In this document: positions 45,871-54,419 of the stretch, piece after piece
How positions within the stretch are numbered: the stretch's first letter is position 1
Layout of the letters: every line of letters starts with the position of its first letter
From: Marinobacterium litorale DSM 23545
Lineage (GTDB): Bacteria; Pseudomonadota; Gammaproteobacteria; Pseudomonadales; Balneatricaceae
DNA: 64,000 nt
NCBI RefSeq assembly: GCF_000428985.1
Contig: NZ_AUAZ01000010.1
Coordinates: forward strand, 79,053 to 143,052
Reading direction: 5' to 3'
Made by a program: the position numbers and the translations under genes
The notes under the pieces: generated by a model
Database searches by the model: none
Told to the model about the DNA's origin: nothing
The model's input: only the letters and a program-made list of their open reading frames with translations

Positions 45871-47445
45871 TCAGGCCTTGACCGTTTGACCGACTGATTC
45901 GGCCTCATGATGGTAGCGACCGGTATGCAGGCTGCTCGGGCCCTTGCGGGCAAACTTGATCATCAGGTACATCTCGATGATCGCCAATAGCGTGTAGAAA
46001 CCGACGAAGGCGATGAGACTGCCGATCAGGTCCGCTTCCGTGAGGCTGGATGTGGCGATATGGGTCGGTAGAACCTCACCAATCGCCCAGGGCTGGCGAC
46101 CGAACTCGGCGACGAACCAGCCCATCTCGGAAGCGATCCAGGGGACCGGCAGACTGTACAGTGCCATCCTCTGCAGCCAGGGCTTGTGGAAGGCGGTGCG
46201 CCGTGCGGTAAACAGGAATGAGAGCCCGAACACCAGCAGCATCCAGAACCCACAGGCGACCATGATGCGGAAAGTCCAGAACATGGGGCCCACGGCAGGT
46301 ATGGTGTCGCGCGCCGCTGCTTGAATCTGCTCCTCGGTTGCATCCACCACTTCCGGTGTGTATTTCTTCAGCAGCAGGCCGTAACCCAAGTCATTTTTGA
46401 CCGCATCGAACTGTGCTTTCAGTTCATCGGTTTCCTCGCCCTGGCGCAGGCGTTGTAACAGGCCATATGCATCCATCCCGTTACGTATGCGGCCTTCATG
46501 CTCAGAGATCAGGTCCTTGATGCCGGTAACCTCCTCGGTAATGGAGCGAGTGGCAATCAGGCCCAGTACATAGGGAACCCGAATGGCATAGTCGGTTTGC
46601 ATGTTCTCGCTATCCGGTATGCCTACCAGCGTGAATGCAGCCGGTGCCTCATGGGTATCCCACTCGGCTTCAATGGCTGCGAGTTTGGTTTTCTGGACGT
46701 CGCCAATCTCATAACCGGATTCGTCGCCGAGAAGAATGACGGAAAGGACCGAAGCGAGGCCAAAAGCGGACGCGATCGCAAAGGAGCGACGCGCAAAGGC
46801 CAGATCCCGCCCCTTGAGCATATACCAGGCGCTGATGCTGAGCACGAACATGGCGGCGGTGCAGTAGCCGGCAGACACGGTATGGACAAACTTCACCTGG
46901 GCCACGGGATTGAAGTAGACGTCGGCAAAACTGGTCATCTCCATGCGCATGGTTTCATAACTGAACTCGCCGCCAACCGGGTTTTGCATCCAGCCGTTGG
47001 CAACCAGAATCCACATGGCGGAGAGGTTGGAGCCGATCGCCACCAGCCAGGTCACCATCAGGTGTTTTACCTTGGACAGGCGATCCCAGCCGAAAAAGAA
47101 CAGACCCACAAACGTGGACTCCAGGAAAAATGCCATCAACCCCTCGATGGCTAAAGGTGCGCCGAATACGTCACCGACATAATGGGAGTAATACGCCCAG
47201 TTGGTGCCAAACTCGAACTCCATGGTCAGGCCGGTCGTAACGCCCAGGGCGAAGTTAATACCAAAGAGCTTGCCCCAGAACTGGGTCATGTCCTTGTAGA
47301 TCTGTTTGCCGGTCATGACATAGACCGATTCCATGATCGCGAGCATAAAGGTCAGGCCCAGCGTCAGCGGAACAAACAGGAAGTGGTACAGCGCGGTGAT
47401 AGCAAACTGTAGCCGGGAAAGATCAACGACGGATTCGGTGATCAT
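45871..47445 (-). CDS. cydA: Cytochrome bd ubiquinol oxidase subunit I CydA
   Basis: 524 aa from ATG 47445, picked because AGGAG lies 6 nt upstream and overlaps an earlier in-frame ATG at 47451. E. coli CydA is 522 aa. The haem b595-type His is in [17 protein letters not shown] near 20, and [13 protein letters not shown] near 445 is the conserved C-terminal motif. The quinol Q-loop region around residues 240-380 is of the long type, as in proteobacterial bd-I. First gene of cydABX; a candidate sigma-54 promoter lies upstream and a sigma-54 activator is divergent. Confidence 0.97.
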   Translation of the reverse strand: MITESVVDLSRLQFAITALYHFLFVPLTLGLTFMLAIMESVYVMTGKQIYKDMTQFWGKLFGINFALGVTTGLTMEFEFGTNWAYYSHYVGDVFGAPLAIEGLMAFFLESTFVGLFFFGWDRLSKVKHLMVTWLVAIGSNLSAMWILVANGWMQNPVGGEFSYETMRMEMTSFADVYFNPVAQVKFVHTVSAGYCTAAMFVLSISAWYMLKGRDLAFARRSFAIASAFGLASVLSVILLGDESGYEIGDVQKTKLAAIEAEWDTHEAPAAFTLVGIPDSENMQTDYAIRVPYVLGLIATRSITEEVTGIKDLISEHEGRIRNGMDAYGLLQRLRQGEETDELKAQFDAVKNDLGYGLLLKKYTPEVVDATEEQIQAAARDTIPAVGPMFWTFRIMVACGFWMLLVFGLSFLFTARRTAFHKPWLQRMALYSLPVPWIASEMGWFVAEFGRQPWAIGEVLPTHIATSSLTEADLIGSLIAFVGFYTLLAIIEMYLMIKFARKGPSSLHTGRYHHEAESVGQTVKA

Positions 47446-47493
47446 CGACATCTCCTGAAGGATTGGAAGTAAAACGGTTGTATCAGCATACAC

Positions 47494-47510
47494 AGCATCT
47501 AATATGCCAA
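47494..47510 (-). promoter_or_regulatory. Candidate sigma-54 (-24/-12) promoter of cydABX
   Basis: On the minus strand TTGGCATATTAGATGCT has GG and GC separated by exactly 10 nt, the spacing RpoN requires, with TGGCA at -24 and TGC at -12. Transcription would start near 47483, giving a leader of about 38 nt before cydA. The divergent gene is a sigma-54 activator, which supports the assignment. Confidence 0.6.
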
Positions 47511-47534
47511 TTAGAGGCAGAAAACAGTGTTGCA

Positions 47535-47546
47535 ACGACATGTCGT
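47535..47546. promoter_or_regulatory. Palindrome, possible activator-binding site 1
   Basis: ACGACATGTCGT is a perfect 12-bp palindrome about 30 bp upstream of the putative cydA -24 element. A looser palindrome, GTCTCATGACAC, lies 6 bp further at 47553-47564. Confidence 0.45.
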
Positions 47547-47621
47547 CTCTACGTCTCATGACACGGCGTTTTCTGCATGCTGAGGTACGTTTATAGACCA
47601 GTCGTGCCCCGCGAGAACAGT

Positions 47622-47632
47622 GACATAGTGTC
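47622..47632. promoter_or_regulatory. Palindrome, possible activator-binding site 2
   Basis: GACA-TAG-TGTC, sharing the GACA/TGTC half-sites with the palindromes at 47535 and 47651. About 115 bp upstream of the putative cydA promoter, a normal distance for a sigma-54 enhancer. Confidence 0.4.
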
Positions 47633-47650
47633 GCATTTGGCAGATAATGG

Positions 47651-47666
47651 CTGTCATAAATGACAG
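47651..47666. promoter_or_regulatory. Palindrome next to the regulator start codon, possible autoregulatory operator
   Basis: CTGTCAT-AA-ATGACAG is a perfect 7-2-7 inverted repeat ending 15 bp before the regulator ATG and followed by seven T. It resembles a weak terminator, but no gene lies upstream on this strand. An operator sharing TGTC/GACA half-sites is more likely. Confidence 0.45.
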
Positions 47667-47681
47667 TTTTTTTGGATTTCT

Positions 47682-49034
47682 ATGCACGACGAGTTGCAGC
47701 GCATAACGACTGAAATGGGTGAGATTCTAGAAGGAATCTCTGAACCGGCCACGCTGATCGGGCCGGATTACCGCATATTGGCGACCAACGCGTCCTATCG
47801 CCAAGTCTACGGTGATGATCAGCCGATCACCCGGCGGCATTGTTACGAGGTTTCCCACGGTTATCAGGTTCCCTGTGATCAAGCCGGTGAGTCCTGCCCC
47901 CTGAAGCGTTGCAATGAAAGCGGGCAGCGTCAACGTCTGCTCCATCTTCACAATACGCCGGAGGGGGAAGAACATGTGGATGTGGAGATGCAACCGGTAC
48001 ACAACAGCCAGGGCGACATCGTCTGCTTCCTGGAAATTATGCACCGGGTTCGCGAGGCGCGAGCCACAGCCGGGGCGGGCGAGGGGATGGTGGGACGTTC
48101 GCCCGCGTTCAACCAGATGCTGGAGCTGGTCCATCGCGCCGCGCCCAGCGAAATCAGTGTCTTGTTACTGGGGGAGTCCGGTACCGGCAAAGAGTTGGTG
48201 GCCAAGGCACTCCATGATAGCAGTCTGCGTTGTCGCAAGCCGTTTGTTACGGTCGAGTGCTCGGGTTTGAGTGAGGCGCTGTTTGAAAGCGAGCTGTTTG
48301 GCCATGAGCGCGGTGCTTTCACGGGGGCTGTGAATCGCAAGCGCGGTCTGGTCGACGTGGCCCGCGGTGGCACGCTGTTTCTGGACGAGATCGGTGAGAT
48401 TCCGCTTCAACAGCAGGTCAAATTATTGCGCTTGATCGAAACCGGCGTTTTTCGCGCGGTGGGGAGTGTCGAGCCCCAGCATTCCGATGTTCGGCTGGTC
48501 TGTGCAACCCACCGCAACTTGAAAAAAATGGTGGATGAAGGGCGTTTCCGGCAGGACCTTTACTACCGTATCTCTCCTTTTCCGATCCCCTTACCATCGC
48601 TAAAGGAGCGGATTGAAGATCTGCCGTTGTTGGTCGACGCGTTGTTACAGCGGCTACCCGGCGGCGAGGATCTAACCGTTAGCCGGCGCGCGATTCGTGT
48701 CATGGCTCGATACAGTTTCCCCGGAAATATTCGGGAGCTGCGTAATATTCTTGAACGTGCGGTTCTGCTCAGCGATAACGGCGTTATCGACGTTGATCAG
48801 TTACCGGAACAGGTGGTCGGGGCCCGGCCCGAGATGAGTGCGGAGGGGGGTGTTGCCGCCGATCCTCAGATGATTCTTTCACTCGAGCAGGTTGAAGCAC
48901 GCTATCTGCGCCAAGTGGTGGCCAGGTTCCGGGGTGATAACCGTGATCTCGCTGCTCAACTGGGCGTTAGTGAGCGAACGCTTTACCGAAAACTGAGCCA
49001 GCTCAAAGAGCGTGAGCCGCAAGGAGGGATATGA
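47682..49034 (+). CDS. Sigma-54-dependent activator with cysteine-rich PAS domain
   Basis: 450 aa. The PAS-like input domain (about 12-120) contains four cysteines at residues 54, 65, 72 and 77 plus nearby His 53 and 59. This arrangement suggests a metal, haem, Fe-S or thiol redox sensor. The AAA+ domain (about 140-370) has Walker A GESGTGKE near 165, the sigma-54 contact loop GAFTGA near 212 and Walker B TLFLDEIGEI. A Fis-type HTH (about 410-445, DLAAQLGVSERTLYRKL) completes it. It is divergent from cydABX with a candidate RpoN promoter between, so it probably activates cytochrome bd under low O2, NO or redox stress (inference). The next gene overlaps its stop by 4 bp. Confidence 0.92.
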   Translation: MHDELQRITTEMGEILEGISEPATLIGPDYRILATNASYRQVYGDDQPITRRHCYEVSHGYQVPCDQAGESCPLKRCNESGQRQRLLHLHNTPEGEEHVDVEMQPVHNSQGDIVCFLEIMHRVREARATAGAGEGMVGRSPAFNQMLELVHRAAPSEISVLLLGESGTGKELVAKALHDSSLRCRKPFVTVECSGLSEALFESELFGHERGAFTGAVNRKRGLVDVARGGTLFLDEIGEIPLQQQVKLLRLIETGVFRAVGSVEPQHSDVRLVCATHRNLKKMVDEGRFRQDLYYRISPFPIPLPSLKERIEDLPLLVDALLQRLPGGEDLTVSRRAIRVMARYSFPGNIRELRNILERAVLLSDNGVIDVDQLPEQVVGARPEMSAEGGVAADPQMILSLEQVEARYLRQVVARFRGDNRDLAAQLGVSERTLYRKLSQLKEREPQGGI

Positions 49035-49822
49035 GCCGCAGGCGTATTTATGCAGTCCTGTTCGCGCTGCTGATCGGCCAGCAGGCGGCGGATGCCCGGG
49101 CTGATCTGCCGTTGATCGATGGTAATCTGCAAGTGACGCCCTGGGTGCCAGCAGCCCCTTTCGAGGCTTCGGCAGATATTCTGCTTCGCCTGCCGGGACA
49201 GGTCGATGGCGACGGCCCGGTGCCATTAAATGTTCGCGTTCTTCAGGACAGTGTTGAAGCGATTACGTTGATGACGGATACGTTGGATCCTGAACAGCTG
49301 GCAAAATTCGAGCTGGCTCCAAGCGTTATTCCAGAGCTTTGGACCCGCTTTCTACCGGATCAGATCGATGGCGTCTTGGTGCTTGTGCATCGTGATCAGC
49401 GTATCTACGCTGCTCGACGTACGTTCAGCAGGGTACCCGTCGAGTCATTCGCTCTGCCTGAAGAGTCTGATGGGTTGGAGCAGACCGAGTCAGAACCACC
49501 GGACTTTGCTTTCCTTGCACGCCGCGAAGGTGACCGGGTTCGCGTGAGCTTACGTGCGCTTCCCCCGTTGCTCGATGTCTTGGCGATGGGGCGGGGCATG
49601 CCTGAAAATTCCGCTCAGAGTGCGCAGCTGGAGATCGAATTTGACGGTGAGGCCCTGGTGAAGGCGGAGTTGGGCCCCCTGTTTGCGCAGCGACCTTATC
49701 TGGCCTTCCAGTTTCGTGCGAAGGAGTTTGGACAGCCGGTCATCTTGCGCTGGCAGCTGGGGGACAACCGTACACGCGTGTTGGAGACGCCGGTTATCGC
49801 TGAGCCTTCGGACGATAACTGA
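49031..49822 (+). CDS. Exported SoxYZ-like protein lacking the carrier cysteine
   Basis: 263 aa with a signal peptide (about 24 residues, ending ADARA). Residues about 40-140 follow the SoxY pattern (ADILLRLPGQVDGDGPVPLNV, then ITLMTDTLDP, then IDGVLVLVHRDQRIYAARRTFSRV). Residues about 165-255 follow SoxZ (REGDRVRVSLRALPP, then PYLAFQFRAKEFGQPVILRWQLGDNR). The fused arrangement matches quinoprotein-dehydrogenase-associated SoxYZ-like carriers. The GGCGG cysteine tail of true SoxY is missing and the protein has no cysteine in the mature part, so classical thiosulfate carriage is excluded. Translation is coupled to the sigma-54 regulator through an ATGA overlap. Family assignment is by eye and moderate. 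Confidence 0.6.
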   Translation: MSRRRIYAVLFALLIGQQAADARADLPLIDGNLQVTPWVPAAPFEASADILLRLPGQVDGDGPVPLNVRVLQDSVEAITLMTDTLDPEQLAKFELAPSVIPELWTRFLPDQIDGVLVLVHRDQRIYAARRTFSRVPVESFALPEESDGLEQTESEPPDFAFLARREGDRVRVSLRALPPLLDVLAMGRGMPENSAQSAQLEIEFDGEALVKAELGPLFAQRPYLAFQFRAKEFGQPVILRWQLGDNRTRVLETPVIAEPSDDN

Positions 49823-49902
49823 ACTGCCTTAAACCCGGATCATTCCCCGCTCCCTTTCTGGTAAACTGGCCCTTTCTCCAGCGATGTGGAATAGAGGTAG
49901 GC

Positions 49903-50673
49903 GTGGTCTTGGAACAGCGATTGTTGATGGCGGTTGCCGCGGCGCTTTTTTTGGTGGGCTGTAATGCGGCCAATGTTCAGCCCGATGCTTCATCAGCGGC
50001 GGCTGATTCAGAACCGCAGCAGGCCGAGACGCGGAGTATACCCGGCGAAAACCCGGAGCCTGGCGATGCCGGTGGTCAGCAACAACCGCAAGCGCCACAG
50101 TCTCAGCCGCAAGCGACCGGGGTGGGAGCACTCAGCAACCAGATCGACCAGCTGAATGGACGGTTGACGCTCGTGCAGGAGCAGCTGATCCAGCTCAAGG
50201 GAGTCAGTCAGCAACAGGTCGAGATGGGGCAGATGTTGCTGACCCGCCTTCAGCATCTGTCCGAGCGCAATGCGGCCGCCAATGTCCCATCCGAGGGTGG
50301 CGGGAATGCCGACCCTCAGGCGCAGGCGGATCAATTGGATATGGCGCTGGATCAGTTGATGCAGTTGCTTAACGAAATGGGGACGGCTGGGCTGGCGCAA
50401 GCGCCCGCCGATGCCTACGCGTTAGCGACAACCTACACGGCTCAAGGCAGCTGGATTCTGGTTCGGTACCGGACCGATACCGGTGAAACATGGCTGGCTG
50501 ACGGTGGGCAGTGGGTCCGGTTGGAGGAGGAGGCAACGCCTTCACCATCCAGCTATGTCATCCAGTTGCATCGGGCTGATCAAGACTTGAAAGGCTATGT
50601 GGCGGTCCGGATGGACCGTCAGAGCGGGCGCAGCTGGTGGCTCAGTGGTCGGAGCTGGAAGGTCTATGAATAA
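49903..50673 (+). CDS. Lipoprotein with Gln-rich coiled coil
   Basis: 256 aa from GTG 49903 with AGAGGTAGG just upstream. The signal peptide ends in the lipobox LVGC (Cys about residue 20), so an outer- or inner-membrane lipoprotein is predicted. Residues 25-75 are low-complexity Gln/Pro/Ala. Residues 78-120 form a heptad-like coiled coil (LSNQIDQLNGRLTLVQEQLIQLKGVSQQQV). The C-terminal 100 residues contain two WxxVRYRTDTGETWL/VAVRMDRQSGRSWWL units that look like short beta repeats. No family recognised. Stop overlaps the epmC start by 1 bp. Confidence 0.8.
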   Translation: MVLEQRLLMAVAAALFLVGCNAANVQPDASSAAADSEPQQAETRSIPGENPEPGDAGGQQQPQAPQSQPQATGVGALSNQIDQLNGRLTLVQEQLIQLKGVSQQQVEMGQMLLTRLQHLSERNAAANVPSEGGGNADPQAQADQLDMALDQLMQLLNEMGTAGLAQAPADAYALATTYTAQGSWILVRYRTDTGETWLADGGQWVRLEEEATPSPSSYVIQLHRADQDLKGYVAVRMDRQSGRSWWLSGRSWKVYE

Positions 50674-51275
50674 TGCGTGATCCGGAAGTCACAGATCTGA
50701 TAGCGATCTTCAATAGTCTGTTTTTGGGGCCCTATAATACGGAGCTGGTTGAAGGTGATGATGAGCCGATCTATCGACCGGCCGATGATGAGCACCGGCA
50801 CCATCGAATCATCTTCGCACACGGCTTTTTTGCCAGTGCGTTACATGAAATTGCGCACTGGTGCGTTGCGGGTCCTGAAAGGCGCACCCTGGTGGATTTC
50901 GGATACTGGTATAAGCCTGATGGCCGCACGGAACAGGAGCAGGCCGAGTTTGAGCGCGTTGAAGTACAACCCCAGGCTTATGAGTGGATACTGACTCGCT
51001 CTGCAGGACGTCGATTTAACTTCAGCGCTGACAATCTGTCCGCCGGTCTGGGGGCCAGCGATCAGTTCAAACGCAATGTACACCGTCGAGTTGATCAGCT
51101 GCTTGAGGAAGGGCTGCCGCCTCGGGTTGATCAGTTATCGTTGGCTCTGAGGCGGTTTTACGATCAGCCCGCCCTGGATAAAAAGCAGTTTGATCTGTCG
51201 ACCTACGTGGAGTCCGTCTATGCGAAACCTGACGATCAAAGCTTCGAGCTGGAAACCGCAGGCGCTGCCCGGTGA
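50673..51275 (+). CDS. epmC: Elongation factor P hydroxylase EpmC
   Basis: 200 aa. EpmC (YfcM) hydroxylates the beta-lysylated lysine of EF-P. The metal-binding motif ALHEIAHWC near residue 55 and DFGYWYKPDGRTEQEQAEFERVEV-type sequence near 75-100 are characteristic. It needs EpmA and EpmB elsewhere in the genome. The ATG overlaps the stop of the lipoprotein gene, so translation is coupled. The next gene starts 56 bp before the epmC stop. Confidence 0.93.
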   Translation: MRDPEVTDLIAIFNSLFLGPYNTELVEGDDEPIYRPADDEHRHHRIIFAHGFFASALHEIAHWCVAGPERRTLVDFGYWYKPDGRTEQEQAEFERVEVQPQAYEWILTRSAGRRFNFSADNLSAGLGASDQFKRNVHRRVDQLLEEGLPPRVDQLSLALRRFYDQPALDKKQFDLSTYVESVYAKPDDQSFELETAGAAR

Positions 51276-51777
51276 TCTGAATCAGGATCAGCATCCTGTC
51301 GTTGGCAGCGGGTTGTTGAGTCACGATATCTGCCGATCAGACGCGTTTCTTTATCACCGGCTCGCCGTTGATGTGTCGGGAGAGGTCCATTGGTACCTCT
51401 ATGCACTCGCACTGACCGGTGAGCCCTCGCTGTTTGTATTGGGTGTATTCGATACGCCGGGACAGGTGGACTTTTTTCTTGCCTTGCACAGCGATAATCC
51501 GCTCAAAGTGCCGGCGCTGCGCCAGCTTGAAGCCGGGGCGGGCTGGTTGCGGGTTGATGAAGAGGGCGTGCTGACCTATCCCCACTATGCCGGTATTTAT
51601 CAGGTGGGTCTCAAGTCTTATCTGGTAGAACCGTTGGCAGAGCATCCCGGTTGGGTTTCGGCGCGGTATGCCGATCGAGATCATGTCGAGTATCTGGGTG
51701 AGGGTACGGAGAAAGAGATGTGCCTCAGTGTTTACAGCCACTTCGACGCGCGTCTTCGTGGCTGTAAAATGTGCTGA
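51220..51777 (+). CDS. Unrecognised 185-aa protein
   Basis: Start ATG 51220 with GGAG 7 nt upstream, inside the 3' end of epmC; a 51190 start has no ribosome site. No signal peptide or TM. The sequence is beta-rich with aromatic residues (HRLAVDVSGEVHWYLYALALTGEPSLFVLGVFDTPGQVDFF, then LTYPHYAGIYQVGLKSYLVEPL). The C-terminus has three Cys in CLSVYSHFDARLRGCKMC. I do not recognise the family. The CxxC-ending tail may bind a metal; this is speculation. Confidence 0.7.
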   Translation: MRNLTIKASSWKPQALPGDLNQDQHPVVGSGLLSHDICRSDAFLYHRLAVDVSGEVHWYLYALALTGEPSLFVLGVFDTPGQVDFFLALHSDNPLKVPALRQLEAGAGWLRVDEEGVLTYPHYAGIYQVGLKSYLVEPLAEHPGWVSARYADRDHVEYLGEGTEKEMCLSVYSHFDARLRGCKMC

Positions 51778-51784
51778 GTGCCTG

Positions 51785-52237
51785 TTATTGGGCGTGTTTC
51801 TGCTGCATCTTCATGCCCGCCATAACGGAACGTATCGGCAGGGTGAGCTCGGCACTGTCACCGTCGGAAAATTGCAGTTTCAGATCGATCTCTTCACCCT
51901 CGCTTAAGCCTTGCTGCAAACCGATCAGCATAATGTGAAGACCGCCGGGTTGCAGCGTAACCTGTGTGTTGGCGGGGAGCTCGATAGCATCGATACGGCG
52001 CATCCGCATCACGCCATTTTCCTGAGTATGTGTGTGTAGCTCGACCACCTGTGCCGCGCTGGATTCCGCGCCGACCAGTTGGATGGCGTTACCACGATTT
52101 TCAATTTCCAGAAATATGGCACTGTTCGGCTGGCCCGGAGGGACGGCACGTGCGTACGGCTCCTTAATGGTGACGTCGGCGGCTAATACAGCAGTACTGG
52201 AAAGCAGGGCGGCGAGCAGGAGGGGAAGTTGTTTCAT
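51785..52237 (-). CDS. Periplasmic copper chaperone PCu(A)C
   Basis: 150 aa with a signal peptide (ending VLAA). The Cu(I)-binding pattern H-x10-M-x21-H-x-M is exact: His of ELHTHT, Met of VMRMRR, then HIM in GGLHIML. The family delivers copper to the CuA or CuB site of haem-copper oxidases together with Sco. It lies 11 bp downstream of the sco gene in the same operon. Confidence 0.95.
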   Translation of the reverse strand: MKQLPLLLAALLSSTAVLAADVTIKEPYARAVPPGQPNSAIFLEIENRGNAIQLVGAESSAAQVVELHTHTQENGVMRMRRIDAIELPANTQVTLQPGGLHIMLIGLQQGLSEGEEIDLKLQFSDGDSAELTLPIRSVMAGMKMQQKHAQ

Positions 52238-52248
52238 CAGTTTCTCCG

Positions 52249-52842
52249 TCAGGGTAACAGGTTATTCAGTTGCCGAATCAGTTCGGCGGGCGTGCTGTTA
52301 TGCATCAAGGTGCCTGCCAGGTGGCCTTCGGGCCCGATCAGGTAGAGTCTGGATGAGTGGTCTACCGCATAGCCCATGGCCGAGTCATCCAGCTCCACCA
52401 TCCGATAGAAAGCCCCGTATTGGCGCACGACCTTGTCGATCTCCTCGCGGCTGCCGGTCACGCCCACAATTTGATCGGAGAAAAAATGCGCATAGCGAGC
52501 CAGGTGTTCGGGCGTGTCGCGGTCCGGGTCGACACTGATAAAGATGCCTTGGACGTGTTTACGTTTCTCTTCGGGTAAGCTGCGTAACGCCTGGCTGAGA
52601 ATGGCCAAAGCTGTGGGGCATACATCAGGGCAGGACGCGTACCCGATGTACAGGACAACGACCTGGCCTCTGAAGTCAGATAGAGAAACCGGGCCTTGTG
52701 CCGATGTCAGTGTAAAGTCACCGCCGAGTGAACCCATGGGCGTGTTCCCGGGGGCGGGGCGCAGCAGGAAGGCAGCAATCATCCCTGCGAACAGAAAAGC
52801 GGTCAGAATCAGCAGTACTTTAAGTGTCTTCAGGTGTGGCAT
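52249..52842 (-). CDS. Sco1/SenC-type copper chaperone/thioredoxin-like protein
   Basis: 197 aa from ATG 52842 (or GTG 52848, which overlaps the upstream stop). An N-terminal TM anchor (about 9-27) holds a periplasmic thioredoxin-fold domain. The copper-binding CxxxC is in IGYASCPDVCPTAL near 72 and the third ligand His is in AVDHSSRLYLI near 156. Sco proteins reduce or load CuA of cytochrome c oxidase. Middle gene of the operon with PCu(A)C. Confidence 0.94.
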   Translation of the reverse strand: MPHLKTLKVLLILTAFLFAGMIAAFLLRPAPGNTPMGSLGGDFTLTSAQGPVSLSDFRGQVVVLYIGYASCPDVCPTALAILSQALRSLPEEKRKHVQGIFISVDPDRDTPEHLARYAHFFSDQIVGVTGSREEIDKVVRQYGAFYRMVELDDSAMGYAVDHSSRLYLIGPEGHLAGTLMHNSTPAELIRQLNNLLP

Positions 52843-52844
52843 TC

Positions 52845-53309
52845 TCACTTCGCCTCGAAATCAAACCATCCCGCATAGTGAACGCCATCCAGCAGGATGG
52901 TCAGGTGAGCTCGCCAAATCATTGAGCCCGTGGTGCAAACAGCCAGCTCAGTCGTGCCACGCCAGTTTTCGCTGTTGGCATCCGGAGTCAGCGCTGTCTG
53001 ATTGATCCCCATGTACATATCCCGTCCTTCCAGTGAAAGCAGCACCTCGTCCGGCTTTGTACCCTGTATGCTGAGGCTGGCGTGCAGTGTTTTCAGTGAC
53101 TGCAGCGGGGCGGGCCCAAGACTGAAATGTCCGTTGAAGGCCTCCGATCGAAGCTCACAGCGCCCCTTTGTAATATCACAGGGTGGTACCTGTAGCTGAG
53201 TCGCTTTCGGCTGTTGCTGGAGCTGCCAGTATGGAACACCCCACAGTAGGCCGGCTCCAGCCAGGGACAGTGCCCCGATCGCCAATAATGATCTACCCAA
53301 ACTGTTCAT
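52845..53309 (-). CDS. Unknown membrane-anchored protein in the copper-delivery operon
   Basis: 154 aa from ATG 53309 with AAGGC 6 nt upstream; the frame extends to 53396 without a better start. A TM segment lies at about 6-24 and the rest is periplasmic. It has PPCDITKGRCELRSE near 43 (two Cys seven residues apart), GRDMYMGINQTAL near 97 and LAVCTTGSMIWRAHLTI near 122. Cys and Met residues at these places and its position before sco and PCu(A)C suggest a role in copper handling, but no family is recognised. Confidence 0.8.
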   Translation of the reverse strand: MNSLGRSLLAIGALSLAGAGLLWGVPYWQLQQQPKATQLQVPPCDITKGRCELRSEAFNGHFSLGPAPLQSLKTLHASLSIQGTKPDEVLLSLEGRDMYMGINQTALTPDANSENWRGTTELAVCTTGSMIWRAHLTILLDGVHYAGWFDFEAK

Positions 53310-53522
53310 ACATTGCCTTAGTGTAGTGATTCGCACCGGATTGCGAGAAGGGACAAAATGTCGCACCGTGCGCATTATGCTACTCGCCGACCCCATGTAA
53401 AATGGCTTAAGCTGGCTGTGTGTTGATGATAATCGGTTGTCGGTAGGTAACGGGCCGTGGCTGTGCTAGTTTGTGCGATCAATCGACGGGCTACCGAAAA
53501 CAGGGTGTAAAGAGAGTGGAAC

Positions 53523-54419
53523 ATGGAAACAGGTTGTGAAATGGAGCTTCAGCTCCCTCCCGCGCTGATCAACATGGGAGCGAGTGAGCTCACTGATGTT
53601 ATACCGTTGCTAAAGCCTGCGGTGGCACTGCTCGACGAGGGTGGTGCTCAGGTACTGGCTTGCAGTGACAGCTATCGGTTGGCGAGTCAGCAATACCCTG
53701 AGCTGGCGAAACAACAGAATGCTTGGGTACGGAGTTTGGCGTCGTTATCCCCTGAGACCCGACGTGAGCCCTGCTTCCAGTCATTGAAGCGGGAGCAGCT
53801 CCCCGGCGATCAGGCGTGTCTCCCCGTTGCGCTTTATTCAATCAAGGACGCAGGCGGCTCCGGCGTTTTGGTTCATCTTCAGTGTGTACCTTCGGTTGAT
53901 CAGGTGCCCCGGTTTGATACCGATCCGCTAACGGGCCTGCCCTCCGCGGCGTTGGTCAGGGCGCGACTGGAGCACTCGGTCCATCAGTCAGCACGTCAGC
54001 AATCATTTGTGGCGATTCTCTATCTCGAGCTGGACGGGTTTCGTGAGTATCAGGAGCGTCAGGGTGAGCTGGCGGCAAATCGCGCAATCAAGGCGATCGC
54101 TGATACCCTCAGACCACGCCTGCGTCAGGGGGATACGTTAGCCCGGACCGGTGATGATGGCTTCCTGTTGGTACTGGAGCAGGTGGAAGATCATTCGGCG
54201 GTTCACCGGGTGTGCGATAAACTGGTTGCGGCGATGGCGGAGCTGTCATCCAGTGTCGCCGGATTGAAGTCGGTGTCAGCCAGTATTGGTGTTGCGATTT
54301 CACCGGATGATGGGGAAGCGGCAGACAGTCTTATTAACCGCGCAAGGGCCGCCATGGATGATGCCAAGCGACAGGGTGGCAACTGCGTGCGCTACTATTC
54401 AGTACTGCCAACGGTCTAG
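53523..54419 (+). CDS. Degenerate GGDEF protein with intact I-site
   Basis: 298 aa, soluble. Residues 1-135 form an unassigned, PAS-like N-terminal region. The GGDEF fold starts at DTDPLTGLPS near 140 and runs to the end. The signature is TGDDGF instead of GGDEF, removing catalytic residues, so it should not make c-di-GMP. An RQGD sits at the I-site five residues before it, so it may bind c-di-GMP as a receptor. The downstream SASIGVAISPDDGE and AMDDAKRQGGN elements are normal. Converges with the WGR gene, overlapping by 4 bp. Confidence 0.88.
   Translation: METGCEMELQLPPALINMGASELTDVIPLLKPAVALLDEGGAQVLACSDSYRLASQQYPELAKQQNAWVRSLASLSPETRREPCFQSLKREQLPGDQACLPVALYSIKDAGGSGVLVHLQCVPSVDQVPRFDTDPLTGLPSAALVRARLEHSVHQSARQQSFVAILYLELDGFREYQERQGELAANRAIKAIADTLRPRLRQGDTLARTGDDGFLLVLEQVEDHSAVHRVCDKLVAAMAELSSSVAGLKSVSASIGVAISPDDGEAADSLINRARAAMDDAKRQGGNCVRYYSVLPTV

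Noticed and set aside
45144..45881. 245-codon plus-strand frame inside cydB
   Set aside because: Antisense to cydB, no ribosome site, no recognisable motif.
46498..47154. 218-codon plus-strand frame inside cydA
   Set aside because: It lies fully antisense to a well-conserved cydA and has a low-information, His/Gly-rich translation.
47446..47681. FNR/Anr box for cydABX
   Set aside because: No TTGAT-N4-ATCAA-like site was found by eye; TGTC/GACA palindromes are a different pattern.
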